Part shown: positions 11,061-22,946 of the stretch, piece after piece
Position numbering within the stretch: the first letter of the stretch is position 1
Layout of the letters: every line of letters begins with the position of its first letter
Assembly (NCBI GenBank): GCA_016987375.1
Contig: PJRA01000361.1
Span: 7,567-71,566 of the forward strand
Reading direction: 5' to 3'
DNA from: Brachionus koreanus
Taxonomy: Eukaryota; Rotifera; Eurotatoria; Ploima; Brachionidae
DNA length: 64,000 bases
The notes under the pieces: generated by a model
What the model saw: only the letters and a program-made list of their open reading frames with translations
Told to the model about the DNA's origin: nothing
Databases searched by the model: none
Translations under genes and position numbers: made by a program

Positions 11061-14000
11061 TTATCCTGATAGATCTTTGGTCAAGAAAGCGGCCTCGTCA
11101 TAAGTTTCGGCTTTAACAATGCGGCCAGCAAAATAGCGTCCATTCAAAGCAGCAACAGCATTCTCAGCCGACTTGGCATTGTTAAACTCGACAAATATTT
11201 TGACTAGGACTTCGGCATTTTCATCCTCGCTTTGTTTCTCTTGATAAATAACTACACGCTCAACTTCACCATATTTCTCACACTCTTCTGTTATTTCAAC
11301 TTCTAGCTCTTCGTCTACATCCTCAGGACCGACCATGTTTCTCAAAATAAGTATCCTTGAATCGGCCCTGCGCTTCATTAGTTTTTGCATTAGAAGCATT
11401 CGTTGCTCTTTGCCTTTGACAACTAGCTCGCTCTGCTGTTCTAAAGTGGTTATGTTATCATCAGCAGCGCTTGTTAGGCCTAATAGTTTTCTTTGATTTT
11501 CGGTAAGCTCGATGTTTCCCAAGGGAGCTTCGAGCTGACCCGGCGAACCCGGACTTGAAGATGTCACTTTAACACTTTTGGTTTGATCTTGATTTGACGG
11601 TGTCAAAGGACTTGGAATTTTTTCGCTTGATGAAGATTTTTGTACACTTGCTGTCTGCAAGTTACTCGATGAAGTCTTTGAACTCAAACTGCTTGATGAA
11701 ACAGAGTTTACTATATTTGAACCGTTTGAATTAAATACACCCTTTAAGTTAAATTTGGTTTAAAAGAGAGTTATTTTATTACCGTTGTCTATTAGTTACC
11801 ATGTCTTGCATTTGGGCGGCTAAGCCGGCGGTGACTGCTGCACTGGCTGACAATTGAGCTGGGGTAGGATTGGCTTGACTGGAAACGATATCGGGAGGAG
11901 TGATAGCTTTGCCTACTCTGAGCAAATTTCCTCCCAGATCGAACAAGTTCATGGACGAGATGGCATCAAGTGCCGCTTGAAGCGACTCGAATTCAATAAA
12001 TCCATAGCCTCTTTTTTTTTTGAAATTTTTATTAATAAATTTGTTAAACTAATTATTTTGAAATTTATTTAACACTAGAAAGCCCGGCTAATTTCTCATT
12101 AAAATTTCAAATAAAGTTATCAAGATAAATTGAACATTTTCTTTGTAAATTTGTTCATTTTCTAAAAAATTACAATCAAAATTTTTAGATAATAAAAACC
12201 GTTTTTTAAAATTTTATTTATATGTGGTAAAAATCAAGTTTCAATTTTTCAAAAAAGGGTCTAAAAAACCCCTCGGCCGTTCTAGTGTTAAATATAGGCA
12301 TTTTTTTTTGGACCCTATTCTATCCTAGTGGATAATGGGGAGGAGCTCATCTCCTTTTCAAGTACCTTTTTGACTATACGGGCTTAGGCATTTACTTTAA
12401 GTTATTTTAAATCGAAAATATTGAAATTTAAATGTCTTATTTTTTTTTAACTAATCAGCATATGTCATAATATTTTTATTTTAGTTAATATAATGTATGT
12501 ATGTGTGTGTGTGTGTGAGGAGAGAAAAAGAAAAAAATGTTTGTAACCATTATTTTAGCAATATTTATATATCATGACCACTGATTGAAGAGATTGTTAT
12601 TTAATAGATTTTTCTTAAGATAATTTCAACTTTAATCCAATCAACCTTTTATAGCTAAGTCGGTGAGCCGATCAAATTTGCAGTATTTTTCATTTTTTAT
12701 TTTTATGTGAAAAACAAATACCAAATTAAAGAAAGTTGGCTGATAAAAGTGTTTTTTCTATTTGAAACTAGTCTAAAAAATTGACTCAAATAAAAGAAAT
12801 TTGTCCATTTTTTTTCTTCTATTGGAAACAAGAAAAAACTTATATAAATTATAAAAGCTGATAACAGAAAAAAAGCCTTTATTTCACACGTCAATTAAGT
12901 AAAATTAATAACAACAATTGCTTTGTTTATTTGAAAAATATTCTAAATAAAACCGCATTTGAAAATTTATGAAACAAAAAACCTTGTCTAACTTTATTGA
13001 ATAATAAAATTTTTTGTTTTTTCAAAAGGTTGGCTATTTTTGATTTCGGCATTTTTTTAAATCTAAAACTTAAAGTCATACTAGAAATCGAATTTCCTAC
13101 TCCATTGTGTAATTGATACATCAGATAATTAACCACATGTAAGGCATCCTATAACTCTCTATTTTATTATATCTATTTTTACTTTTTTTTTTATTATTTT
13201 TCTATTTTTTAAAAATTATTTTTACTATATTTTATTTTACTTTATTTTGATTTAAATTATTTATTTTTTTTAATCTGAAGGAGCATCAGCTCGATACAGA
13301 AAACAAATAAAAAAAACACACAATTGAATGCTCTTCAAAATAATACGTCTAACTCTTTTATTATTTAATTCTAAAAAAGTTTATGAAATTTGACTTATTG
13401 GTATTATCAAAAATAGTAAAGCAATGTCAAGTAGCAGATATTTCAAACATGATCCAAACAACAGTCTCTTTCTAGATTTGGACAAACATAACAATGAAAA
13501 ATTTGAAACAAATACAAATGAAGTTGTAGGCAAGCATCCATGGGCTAAAAAGGATCATGTCACTAAATTTTATTAAGACAGGACAAGTCAAAATTTTGCT
13601 CCTGCTACGTTTTTCTTTGAAAAAAGAGCATTCAGCTGTACATGTCTATGGTGAAATATGTAGAATTAAAAAGGGTACAAGATTGGTAAAAAAATTTAAT
13701 CTGTTAAGAGCAACCCTAATGACTTTTACACAGTTGACGATATCTCGTCACCATAATTTGATTTACAAAGTATGCAGAAATATTTTCATCATGATTAGAC
13801 AAATTTGGCATTGTGAATTTTGGAAGAAAAAAACAAAAACAAAAATTTTAAATTAAAAAAAATTTTTTCTAAGGGTCTAAAAATCTTTTAATCTTTTAAA
13901 AATCTTTTTTTTTAATTTAAAATTTTTGTTTTTGTTTTTTTCTTCCAAAATTCACAATGCCAAATTTGAAACTACTTTAAAAAATCTTTTAAATTAATGG

Positions 14001-15255
14001 TTTTTCAGATGAATCATCACTTGTGATGATGTGAAGTGAATCTAGTTTCGAAATTACAATAAAATCAATACATGTACCTAACTCAACAAGCTTCGTGAAA
14101 AGGGAATGCTTTGATATAAAATTCAAAGTTTTTTGGACTCATGCAATGAATAAAATAGAAATAACCGAAACATACTTGTGCTTTCCTGTTTGAATATCTC
14201 TTACCAAATTGCAGTATCTAATAGCCCCAAAAGCTTCGAAGACACTTTGAACGTCTTGTTCGCTAAGCTCGGGATGTATTGAGGCCACATAAATTCTGTG
14301 ATGATGCTTCGAGTCTTCAGTCATTTGGTCAATGATGGGCTGAGCTTGAGGCATGTTGCTTGGCCGGCCAACTTTGATGTTTCGGCCGCCGAGCAGAGCG
14401 CCGTTCATTTGTTCATAGGCGAGTTGTGCCGCCTCAGGTGTCTCAAACTCGATGAAAGCAAAGCCTTTGTGTTTGCTTGTAGCCGCATCCCATGACATAG
14501 TAATTGCTCGAATCGGTCCGAATGCTCCAAATGCATTTTTCACTTGTTCTTCATTGACTTCGTAAAAAATACTGCCTATGTAAATGCGACACATGAGCAA
14601 CAATGCTTGTTGTCTTTTCAAAAAATCCATTTGTTGTCTCTGCTTTTGTTGTTGCTCTTTGGCCAAAGCTGAGCGAACACTTTGATCCATAGCGTACTTT
14701 CTAGCTTTTTTGACCAAGTCCTCCAAGTCTGACGATCTTATTTTGAGCAATTTTTCATTTGCATCGCGTTTGGCGCCCGGACCAATAAACAAACAACCGT
14801 GCTGCTCGAGTTCTTGCACCGGAGAATGTGCTCTTTGTGGACGTAGATCTTTGGACGATATTTTTGGCACATGAACTTTAAATTCTTTCTTTCCATTAGA
14901 CACTTTTTCTTCACTTGTATTTTCTTCTACGGTTTTTGCAGTATCAATGTCGTTATTACTAGAACTCTGTATTTACAAATAGAAATTATTTTTTCTTTTT
15001 TCAAAATGAACACAAAAGAACGTACTTCTAAAGCGGCCATTTATTCCAAAAGGACTAATTTTTATATTTCTAAAATTGATTAACAATGCTTTTACACAAA
15101 TTTTTTAATAAATGTCTTTTGTCTAAATTTCATTAAATTCTAAATCCTTTTTTTATTCAAATAAATTGAAAAATTAATTACATGCATTTAAAAATTTATT
15201 AATTTTCTTTAAAAAAAAATTAATTAAATTCTATTGAACATAATAAACCTACCAT
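11061..15255 (-). CDS. PUF60: Poly(U)-binding splicing factor PUF60 (half pint)
   Basis: PUF60 is a nuclear U2AF-like splicing factor that binds polypyrimidine tracts and promotes 3' splice-site recognition. Coding exons are 14966-14176, 12010-11800 and 11741-11061, plus an inferred ATG-only first coding exon at 15255-15253 (ATG followed directly by GTAGGT). Phases agree and give 561 aa, against 559 in human. RRM1 starts near the [12 protein letters not shown]2 and has KGFAFIEF as RNP1. RRM2 runs from [12 protein letters not shown] to [13 protein letters not shown] across the exon junction. The C-terminal UHM domain contains [20 protein letters not shown] and the UHM hydrophobic loop as RYF (human RWF). 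A low-complexity Ser/Gln/Ala linker separates RRM2 and UHM. Intron 12011-14175 is packed with transposon debris. The body of the gene is certain; the start exon is less so. Confidence 0.92.
12069..12291. mobile_element. TTAA-flanked MITE (piggyBac-like)
   Basis: A 223-bp element bounded by TTAA at 12069-12072 and 12288-12291, with inverted ends TTAACACTAGAA. TTAA duplications and a C(A/C)CTAGAA-type terminus are typical of piggyBac transposons. There is no internal ORF. It lies in a PUF60 intron. Confidence 0.75.
12295..12392 (-). mobile_element. Short retroposed sequence with A-tail and target-site duplication
   Basis: About 80 bp of much less AT-rich sequence is flanked by direct repeats TAGGCATTT (12295-12303, 12384-12392). 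A poly-T run abuts the left repeat, meaning an A-tail on the minus strand. This is the signature of LINE-mediated retroposition; the source RNA is not recognised. Confidence 0.5.
12489..12520. repeat. TATG/TG microsatellite
   Basis: An imperfect TATG run continuing into about seven TG repeats inside the long PUF60 intron. Confidence 0.85.
13135..13325 (+). mobile_element. 3'-end fragment of a non-LTR retrotransposon
   Basis: A T-rich stretch ends in AATCTGAAGG and AGCTCGATACAGAAAACAAA followed by an A-rich tail. The same 3' tail recurs at 53849-53895 (+) and, inverted, at 25095-25145. This marks truncated copies of one family; no coding part is left here. Confidence 0.6.
13690..14060 (+). 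mobile_element. Mariner-family relic interrupted by a large inverted repeat
   Basis: Parts of this stretch (TTGACGATATC at about 13735, and the GATGTGAAG to TTTCGAAATTA block near 14030-14060) recur at 31740-32115 and, inverted, at 26155-26665. The 31.9 kb copy translates to a mariner-like transposase core. Here the element is split by a foldback insertion (13801-13967). Confidence 0.55.
13801..13967. repeat. Perfect 60-bp inverted repeat
   Basis: Arms 13801-13860 and 13908-13967 are exact reverse complements, with a 47-nt spacer. They lie in a PUF60 intron, inside mariner-derived sequence. AAATTT occurs at both outer edges. Confidence 0.9.
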
Positions 15256-18200
15256 TTTTTTTTCAATTTTCTAATTAATTCTGTTTGTTAAAAACTAAAG
15301 TTAAAAATAAACTAAAATACAAAAATGACTATGTCGAAGCAAAAACTTTTGGCGAACTGATAATTCTCTTCACAATAACTTTCAATGAAAAATCGAGTGA
15401 GTTAGCGAATTTACATACTCAGAAAGTATTATCGGTGCAATGATGGGAACATGACTGGTACAGCAGGGAGACGAAGCTAAAACTGTTTAATAGTGTAGTT
15501 AAATCAACATTCATGGGCATTGTAAAATTTCATACAAAACTTCCAATACAAAAAATAAAATCTTACAACTTTTGTTCTAATAGTCAAAAATTTGTTCTGC
15601 AGATGGAACAAATTGAAACAATTGTTGTTTCACCTATTGCGCAAGTCTTCAAAATCTTTGCAAATTGATTGCGAATTATTTTCAATATTATTAAATTCAG
15701 CAGAATTTTACAGAATTTGACATGGGGGAAAGGCAAAATCGAAAGAAAGCTAATATTAAATAAATGAACAACTTTTTGCTAACGATTATCTTTTTTAATT
15801 TTTGTATTTTAAAGACTCTGTTTTTTTTTCTTAAAGACCTTCAATTTTTCAATAATTTTAATCATGTTTTTCTAAAATAAAGCAGCTAATTTTTTATTTG
15901 ATAAATAAAGTTTTTAAATTAGAAAAAAAAAGTACACAAATTAATTTTTATTTGTTTTCAATTAATTTTATAGCACTTTTTTCAATTTAAAATAAATCAA
16001 TTTTTGATCGTTTAAAAAAAGATTTGTATTACTTAGATTCTATCAGAGACTTTTTGATCGATTTTCCATTATCCATAAGAGAAGCAGCCAAGTAATTTTT
16101 TCCAAATTAAAAAAATTTTACTTTTCTTTTAAAATCATAGGCATAATTTTTTTATTGAAGAGAATACCTTTTTGAAGCTAGAAAAGTTTCAAAAATTGAA
16201 GAAACTTTATCTTATGTCTACTCAAAAAGTACCATTTTTTTTATAAAGCCTAATTTTATTTGCATAAACTGTCACCAAATTGAACCAGAAGAACTAAAAC
16301 TATTTGAATTTTTTTTCGCTGTTTTTAAAGCAATTTTCTTCTACTATCATAGTCATAAAGTACTAAAAGCGTTTAGTATTTTATGATCATAAAAAAATTG
16401 AAAAATTCAGATACTTATTAAAGAACAGATTGTTTTTTAGATTTTGCTTTTTTGATGCAATTGTCTTGAATATTTTTTAAGTTAGCATTTATAATTATTT
16501 GAATGCATTCATTTTATTCAAAATTGTTTTCTTTTTGTGTTTTTTTTTTTGAAAAAGGAAATTTGTTTTTTAAATTGAAATTTTTAGATACCCGACCAAG
16601 TCTATTCTTTTTCAAAAGTTGAATTAGTTTTCTTTTTGTCACGTTTTCTAGCTGATTTAATCTAGAAAAACCCCATAGCATTAATATCCAATTTTAGTTC
16701 AACTATTTTCAGTCACATTTTTTTGTTTTCCAATTTATTTTTTCAATTTAATTTAACCATTTGATACTAATAATAACAAGAAAGAAAAACCTGTCTATGA
16801 ATTATTTTACTTTTTAGGACATATAGACATTAGGTCATTAAATTTAACTTCAGATTTCAGGATAGAATGATTGAAAAAAAATGTTTAAATTCAATTTCCT
16901 TATTAGAAAAAAAAATAAGCTAGTATAAGTATTTTGTTTTTAGATTTATTTGTTTATTTACTAATTTGCCTCATCAATGCATTGGAGAAAATTTGCGTAA
17001 ATTAAGAAGCAATCAATCAATTTATGCTGTTTACTAAAATTTCTAAAAAATTTGCTTCTTTTCAGGAAATTAAATTCCAATTCAAATAAACTATTTTCAA
17101 TAAAGCCATACGAATTTTTCAATTAAAAAAATAAGCTAATATAATAATCAAAATCAATTTACAATAGATAATCTCTAGAGTTATTCCAGATTTTATTTTT
17201 GCACTTTTAACTTTTTGTATTCATCCAAAAAACTTTTAAGGTTACATGTTTATTTGAGTGCAAATAAATGAACGTATTCTATTCAGGATTTATAGATCAA
17301 GTCTGACTATTAATTAGAACGAGATAATTAGTAGAATAAAATAATCAAAAATAAACTCTTGTTAGAGAAAAAATTTAGAGCAATTTTATAAGGATGCATT
17401 TTTTTTAAAGTTTTTTTTTGCAAGTATAAATACGTCTTACTATGTGCAATTAGTTAGATCTAAACTTTGAAAATATCTCAAATTTTAAAGCATCATTTAT
17501 CCATTGACTTATAAGAAAAAAATTATTTTTCACATCAATTTTGTTGTTAGCATTTGAGGTCTAAAAATAGAGTTTACTATATGCCATTATTAAGTAATTA
17601 CATGATGCCTGTAGCGACTATAAATCAATGTTAAATTATTTTCTTCTTAGTGCTTCTCAAATATAATCTTACGTCAACATGCTAAATATTAAAGATATTT
17701 GAATCTGTTTTTTTTGCTATTCTAGATGTATTTAAGCATTTGAAAATTTTATAAATAAGAATAGTTAATAGGAATATTTTTAAAGGTAAAAATAGAAAAT
17801 CGTTTAAAACAATTCTAAAAATAGAGTGATTTATTAATTTAAGTACAAAAATTGTTTTAAATAAAAAATAAAAGTTAATAATTTATATTTAAAATTTTGA
17901 CATTTTTTATTTAATGTTCTGACAATATGTTATTGATTTTTTTTTGTTTTTTCTTCACTTGATTTAACTTTTTAAGAATAAAACTCTTTTTTTAAATATT
18001 AAATATATTTTTTTAACATTATCTTAACGCTGTTCTAAAAAATTTAATTTTTCGATCATCCAAAAATTAAATTCAGTACTAATATAATTTTAAGTATTAA
18101 GCAAATTTTAATTATGGTATTTCCTTGTTAGACAATAGAGCTTCATAAGAGGTAAACACAAGTTTGGCTCATGCATTGAACGCCATCTCGTCAATGATCG

Positions 18201-21200
18201 TCAAAGAACATTTTTAACTTTTAATTCGTACTCCAAAGACATGTTTTAAGCCTTTAATGTGCATTATAATCAAGTTTTTACTCTAAATAAATAGGATATC
18301 CCCAAAATATTTATTTTTTATTTGAAACCAATTTCTAAAAATACTTCAAATTAGTAATTTGAAAAATTGATATATAGATTTTACTCTAAATACTTCATTT
18401 AAAGCAAAAACTTAATCATGATGCTTTAAAATATGCCTTTGGGGCATGTGATCTGAGTTAAGAATGTTTTAACATGGCCAAGATAGTACTGCCGTGTATT
18501 ATCGAACAAGGGAATACGAATATATTGAGTAATTTTGTCAAGCAGAATTCTTAGGGAGGAATTTTTTTGCACATGACAAGGAAAGATGACTGCAGCAAGA
18601 CCAATCATGACATTGAGAAAAACAATTCATACAGAATTTATTTCTCAATCTTACGAGTTATATTAAAGGAAAATATTTTAATTTTAAATTAGATATCTTA
18701 ATTTGTAAAAACTTTTTGTAATTTTTTTTGATAAATATACAGCAAAACTAAGTATGATTCTAGATTTTTTCTTTTTAGATATGTGATTGTATTCCCTAGT
18801 AAAAATCAAATATTTTGATAAAATTTTAAATCTGAAATTTGATCAAAAATTTTACTTAGCATTTTTTTTCATTGATGCTATAAAATAATTGAATATATTT
18901 AAAAGCACTTAAAATTAGTCATGATTTATATTAAGACTATAAATATATACAGATATTTTGAATATGATTATTTGTGAAACAAATGGTAGCCAGACTGAAC
19001 ATATGGTAGCATAAATTGCGCATTAGATAAAAAGAATTTTTTTACTAATGATTTACTTAGTTCAGCTATTTTTATTGATCTAATTATTTATAAATAATAA
19101 AGTCTTGATAAATCAACAAATGGACTTGTTTTTTTTTTTTGTTTTTTTTTTGATAGAAAATAAAGAAAAATTGCTCTTGTTATAAGTCTTTTAGGAATTT
19201 TTTCTCGGACAAATTTTAAAAATTTTCTCAATCAAAAGCTTTATTTTAAATGGCTTTTAGAGTTACACAATCAATTTTGATTCTTTGTTTTTAATAGCGA
19301 GACAAAAAGTCATCAGACCGACAATATCAAGTTTGGTCTCATCATTTTCATCACAAACAATTCGAGTCACAACTTTAACTCTTAAGCAAATAGCTTTTTT
19401 TGATTATTAATAAATTTTTAAAATATTTTCTCTAAAAACTTTTGGCTTTCAAACAATCATCAATAAATCAATTTATTGATTTGAAATTTGTTCAATTAAG
19501 CATTTTTTCTATTACAAAAGAAAAAAAATATTGTGTTTGTTGATACACGTCTGTTTTTTTTTTCTATCAGACCATCGGTCAACGCAAACACTAGTCAAAA
19601 TTAGAAGCACTTGATATTCGCCAACTTTTAGCTAATTAATACATTTAAATAGAGCTTGTTTTAATTGACCGATTTATTCAAATTAAAAATTTTGTACTCT
19701 TAGGCTATTTGAATTAAGTCTAATGGAATATGACCCATTTTAAATACTATAAATAAATTTCTCAAGTGATTGAATCTAAAAAAGGAAGTTGCTTAATAGA
19801 TGTAGTAGATGAATATTTTTGAATTATCAAATTTAGTCTCTTTGGAAACAATCATATTTATGCTAGAACACTAAACTCTAGTTGCAGAGTAGTAATTTAT
19901 TTTGCATTATATTGAGTAGTATAAAGTTAGAGGATTGAGAAAAATAAAGAGGCGTATTGTGAAACGTAACTAGATTTTCTATTCTCTAAATGTCATATGT
20001 ATAGGTTTTATTAAGCACGAGTTGCATAGTCATAAGCACCGGTTAAAATAGATCACATGAATTAGTAAACTCTCGTGCGTCTCATTGCCCGATGCATTCA
20101 ACTTGTTTGAGACTAATTTTCGACCCGGGCCCATTTAATCAAAGATAAACAATCATGTAAACATAATTATTTCAAAACAAGCAATTTTTTTAAACAATTA
20201 TAATAATTTTTTTTTCTAAATATTAATTAAACTAATTCAATGAAAGAGTCAAAATTTAAATTTATTTAGCAGTATTGAGAAATTACATCAGCTATAAGAA
20301 AAAAAAAAAACATTTAAAAGAGAATATTAGATCGCAATAATGTTTCTTACTTATTTATCTTATTACTAATTTGAACTTAAAGTAAATATTTTATGATGTT
20401 ACTTTTTTTTTCTACGTAATTTAAATGAATAAATGGATTTTGATCATCAATTTGTCAAAAACTAAGTAGGAGTTTTTTTCGATTCAAAATCAGGTATTCT
20501 AATTAGTTTAGTCAGACAGACTATTTTTTATTCAGCATTCAAAATTTTTTTTTTTCAAAATAATTTTTTATCTTAGCTTTAAGGAGACTTAAAAAATAAT
20601 TAAATTTGATTTTTTTTGTTTCTTTTTTAAATTTATTGACACGTTGATTAAGTTTAATTCAAAGAAAATAAATCAGAGCGCCTTGGGATATTTTTCAAAC
20701 CTTTTGACTTGCAGTCTTTAAAAAACAAGGCATTCTAATTTTTCTTAATTGCAGGTCTACTAACAAGTATATAGCACTATTTTGAATGCTTTTTAAAAAA
20801 GGTTAAGTTGCAGCCGTAAACAATCGAAAGGGAAAATCGTTACATTTGTGTAAAGAGTCCATTAAAATTTAGAGGCTGATAAATTTTTTTCCCGAGACTA
20901 AAAAAAATAAAGCTAAAAGACGAGTTTTTTTTAACACACGTGACTTCACAATTAGGGCAATTGATCGAATTAAATAAAAACCTTTTTTTTCAAATTTTAT
21001 TAGAAAAAAAAAATTATTGAGAAAGAAATTAATTTTAAGTTATAATAATTTTTCTTCTAATCATTAGATAGAAATCTTAAATTCTAATTGATTGCTAGAC
21101 TTTTGACTTTAGAACTGACATGAAGTGTGGATACAGTTGATAGGTCTAGTTAATTGATTAGTAATGGTTGAAGAGCAAAAAATAATTTAAGAAGAGAAGT

Positions 21201-22075
21201 AAATATGATTTTTAGAGTATATTTTATCGAAAAAGCTTCCTGATAACACTAAAATTATAATTAAATATAATTTATTTTCTTTTAAATACTTGGCAAGTAT
21301 AGTTTTTCTGATTTTTTTTTCTTAATTCAGTTTTTAAATTTATATTACTATTAAATAAAAAAATTCTAAATTTTATTATAATTATTGCTGTTAAGAAAAA
21401 ATTTTTTTTTAAATTTGTCGAAAAATTCAGTATCAAAAAAATTTGATCATTTGATTGATTCAAAATTATAAAAAACACCTAAACTTCTGGTAAGTTAATT
21501 GTTTTAAGAAACAATAACATAGACGGAGTAAAACACATTCATTAAATTAGTAAGGTTTAAGATCAAAGTTAACAAAAACATCAAAATAAATAAAATACAA
21601 GTAAAATAATGAATAAATTGTAGTTTTTTGTTATCAATTTTTTTTTTGAGTTTAATGAATTTAAAAATAAAACTAAATGGTTGTAAATTTGAATACAAAT
21701 ACAATCAAAAGAGTGTTTCTTTTATTGAAAAAGAACAAGAAGAAAGAATTTTGACGATGAATTTTAAAAGTCAACAGGTGAATGGTTAAGTTAGTTGATT
21801 AATCTTTAGACATTAAATAAATTATTTTCAAGTCATTAGCACTTAAAGATATTTAAAAAAAAAAACAAATAAATCATGTTAATTAATATTGACTATAAAA
21901 TTAATAGTCGCTTTTATTCTTAAATTTTTAGCGATAACGGCAAATTAATCATCAACAAAAAAATTAATATTTTAAATTTTTTCTCTAAATATATTTTCAC
22001 TAATAGCTGAAATGAAAATATTCTTTGCCGTTATCATTAACTTATTGAATCGTCAATTCAAAATAACTGCATATA

Positions 22076-22234
22076 TTATTGAATAGTTTCACTTGGAAAA
22101 AGTGCCTCACTTTGTCCACTATGCACACAAAGCAGATCAAAATGCTTCAATTTCTCAAGAATCTTGTCATGAAAGCATTCTCCTGTGCTTTTAACTGAGA
22201 CTAATAGTTTCTTTAGCTTGGTATAGTATGTCAT
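22076..22234 (-). CDS. Possible small ORF, 52 aa, unknown
   Basis: This ATG-to-TAA frame has visibly higher GC and more balanced codons than its surroundings. It encodes a Lys/Leu-rich peptide beginning MTYYTKLKKLLVSV and ending SEALFPSETIQ. There is no signal peptide and no recognised family. It could be a short gene, a last exon or a decayed fragment; conservation is unknown. Confidence 0.25.
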   Translation of the reverse strand: MTYYTKLKKLLVSVKSTGECFHDKILEKLKHFDLLCVHSGQSEALFPSETIQ

Positions 22235-22629
22235 CTTGGAAGTGTAAGTTTCAAATATTGATCAGTTCAGTGAACGATGTATGGTAAATTATGGACATGT
22301 CTGATACAAAGGCCAACAATAGAAACAAGCCCGCACATAGACAGGAAAAATTAAAGCTAAAAAAAGTAATTTAAGCTAAACGGCCGGAGGCGAGTGTTCG
22401 CTTTTTAACCCAGATTTAGCGATTTGCGAGCAATAGCTTTTAATTGAATCAAATACATAAATATATATATATGCTCGGCCAGTTTTTTCAACATGCTAAT
22501 TAACGCGCATTATGAATCAAAAAATGCTTGAACTAGAAATTTTAAATTCATAAATAATATATTGTAAACATTTTGTTTTACTAGTTGGATTAGATCCAAA
22601 ATTTATAGTAATAGAAGAAAAAAATCTAG

Positions 22630-22726
22630 AAAGAGAAAGAGAGAGAGAGAGAGAGAAAATTTTCAATTTTCATCTTAGGGCATGTTTGTAACCCTCTCAT
22701 AAACACAGACACACACACACACACAC
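22630..22726. repeat. GA and CA microsatellites upstream of FNIP
   Basis: A (GA)n run at about 22630-22656 and a (CA)n run at about 22703-22726 lie within 320 bp of the FNIP start codon. They could be polymorphic. Confidence 0.85.
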
Positions 22727-22946
22727 TTTTTTTCTATATTTTCTTTTTCTAAATATTTATTTCAAACACTTTAATTCTACCAAAATTCATAATAAATAAT
22801 AAATGATACGCAATTACACCTTAAATTACGTGTTTTTTTTCTCAATTATTTTTTTTTGACATTTGCATGTGATTTTATTTTAGATAAATCGTTATGTAAT
22901 TTTGAAAATTGAGGAAAAAAATATTCAAGTTGAATAGAAGAAAAAA

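Larger units (their letters stand above)
15256..22946. other. 7.7 kb AT-rich intergenic region between PUF60 and FNIP
   Basis: PUF60 (leftward) and FNIP (rightward) diverge here, so both promoters must lie inside. I see no gene except a possible 52-codon ORF at 22076-22234. Less AT-rich patches occur near 15350-15480, 18420-18640, 20030-20120 and 22100-22440. Simple repeats are (GA)n at about 22630-22656 and (CA)n at about 22703-22726. A short inverted repeat pair brackets 21933-22035. The remainder is homopolymer-rich A/T without recognisable features. Confidence 0.6.

Noticed and set aside
18426..18608. 60-codon minus-strand frame in the PUF60-FNIP spacer
   Set aside because: Slightly less AT-rich than its surroundings, but I recognise no domain and see no partner exons; possibly an old transposon piece.
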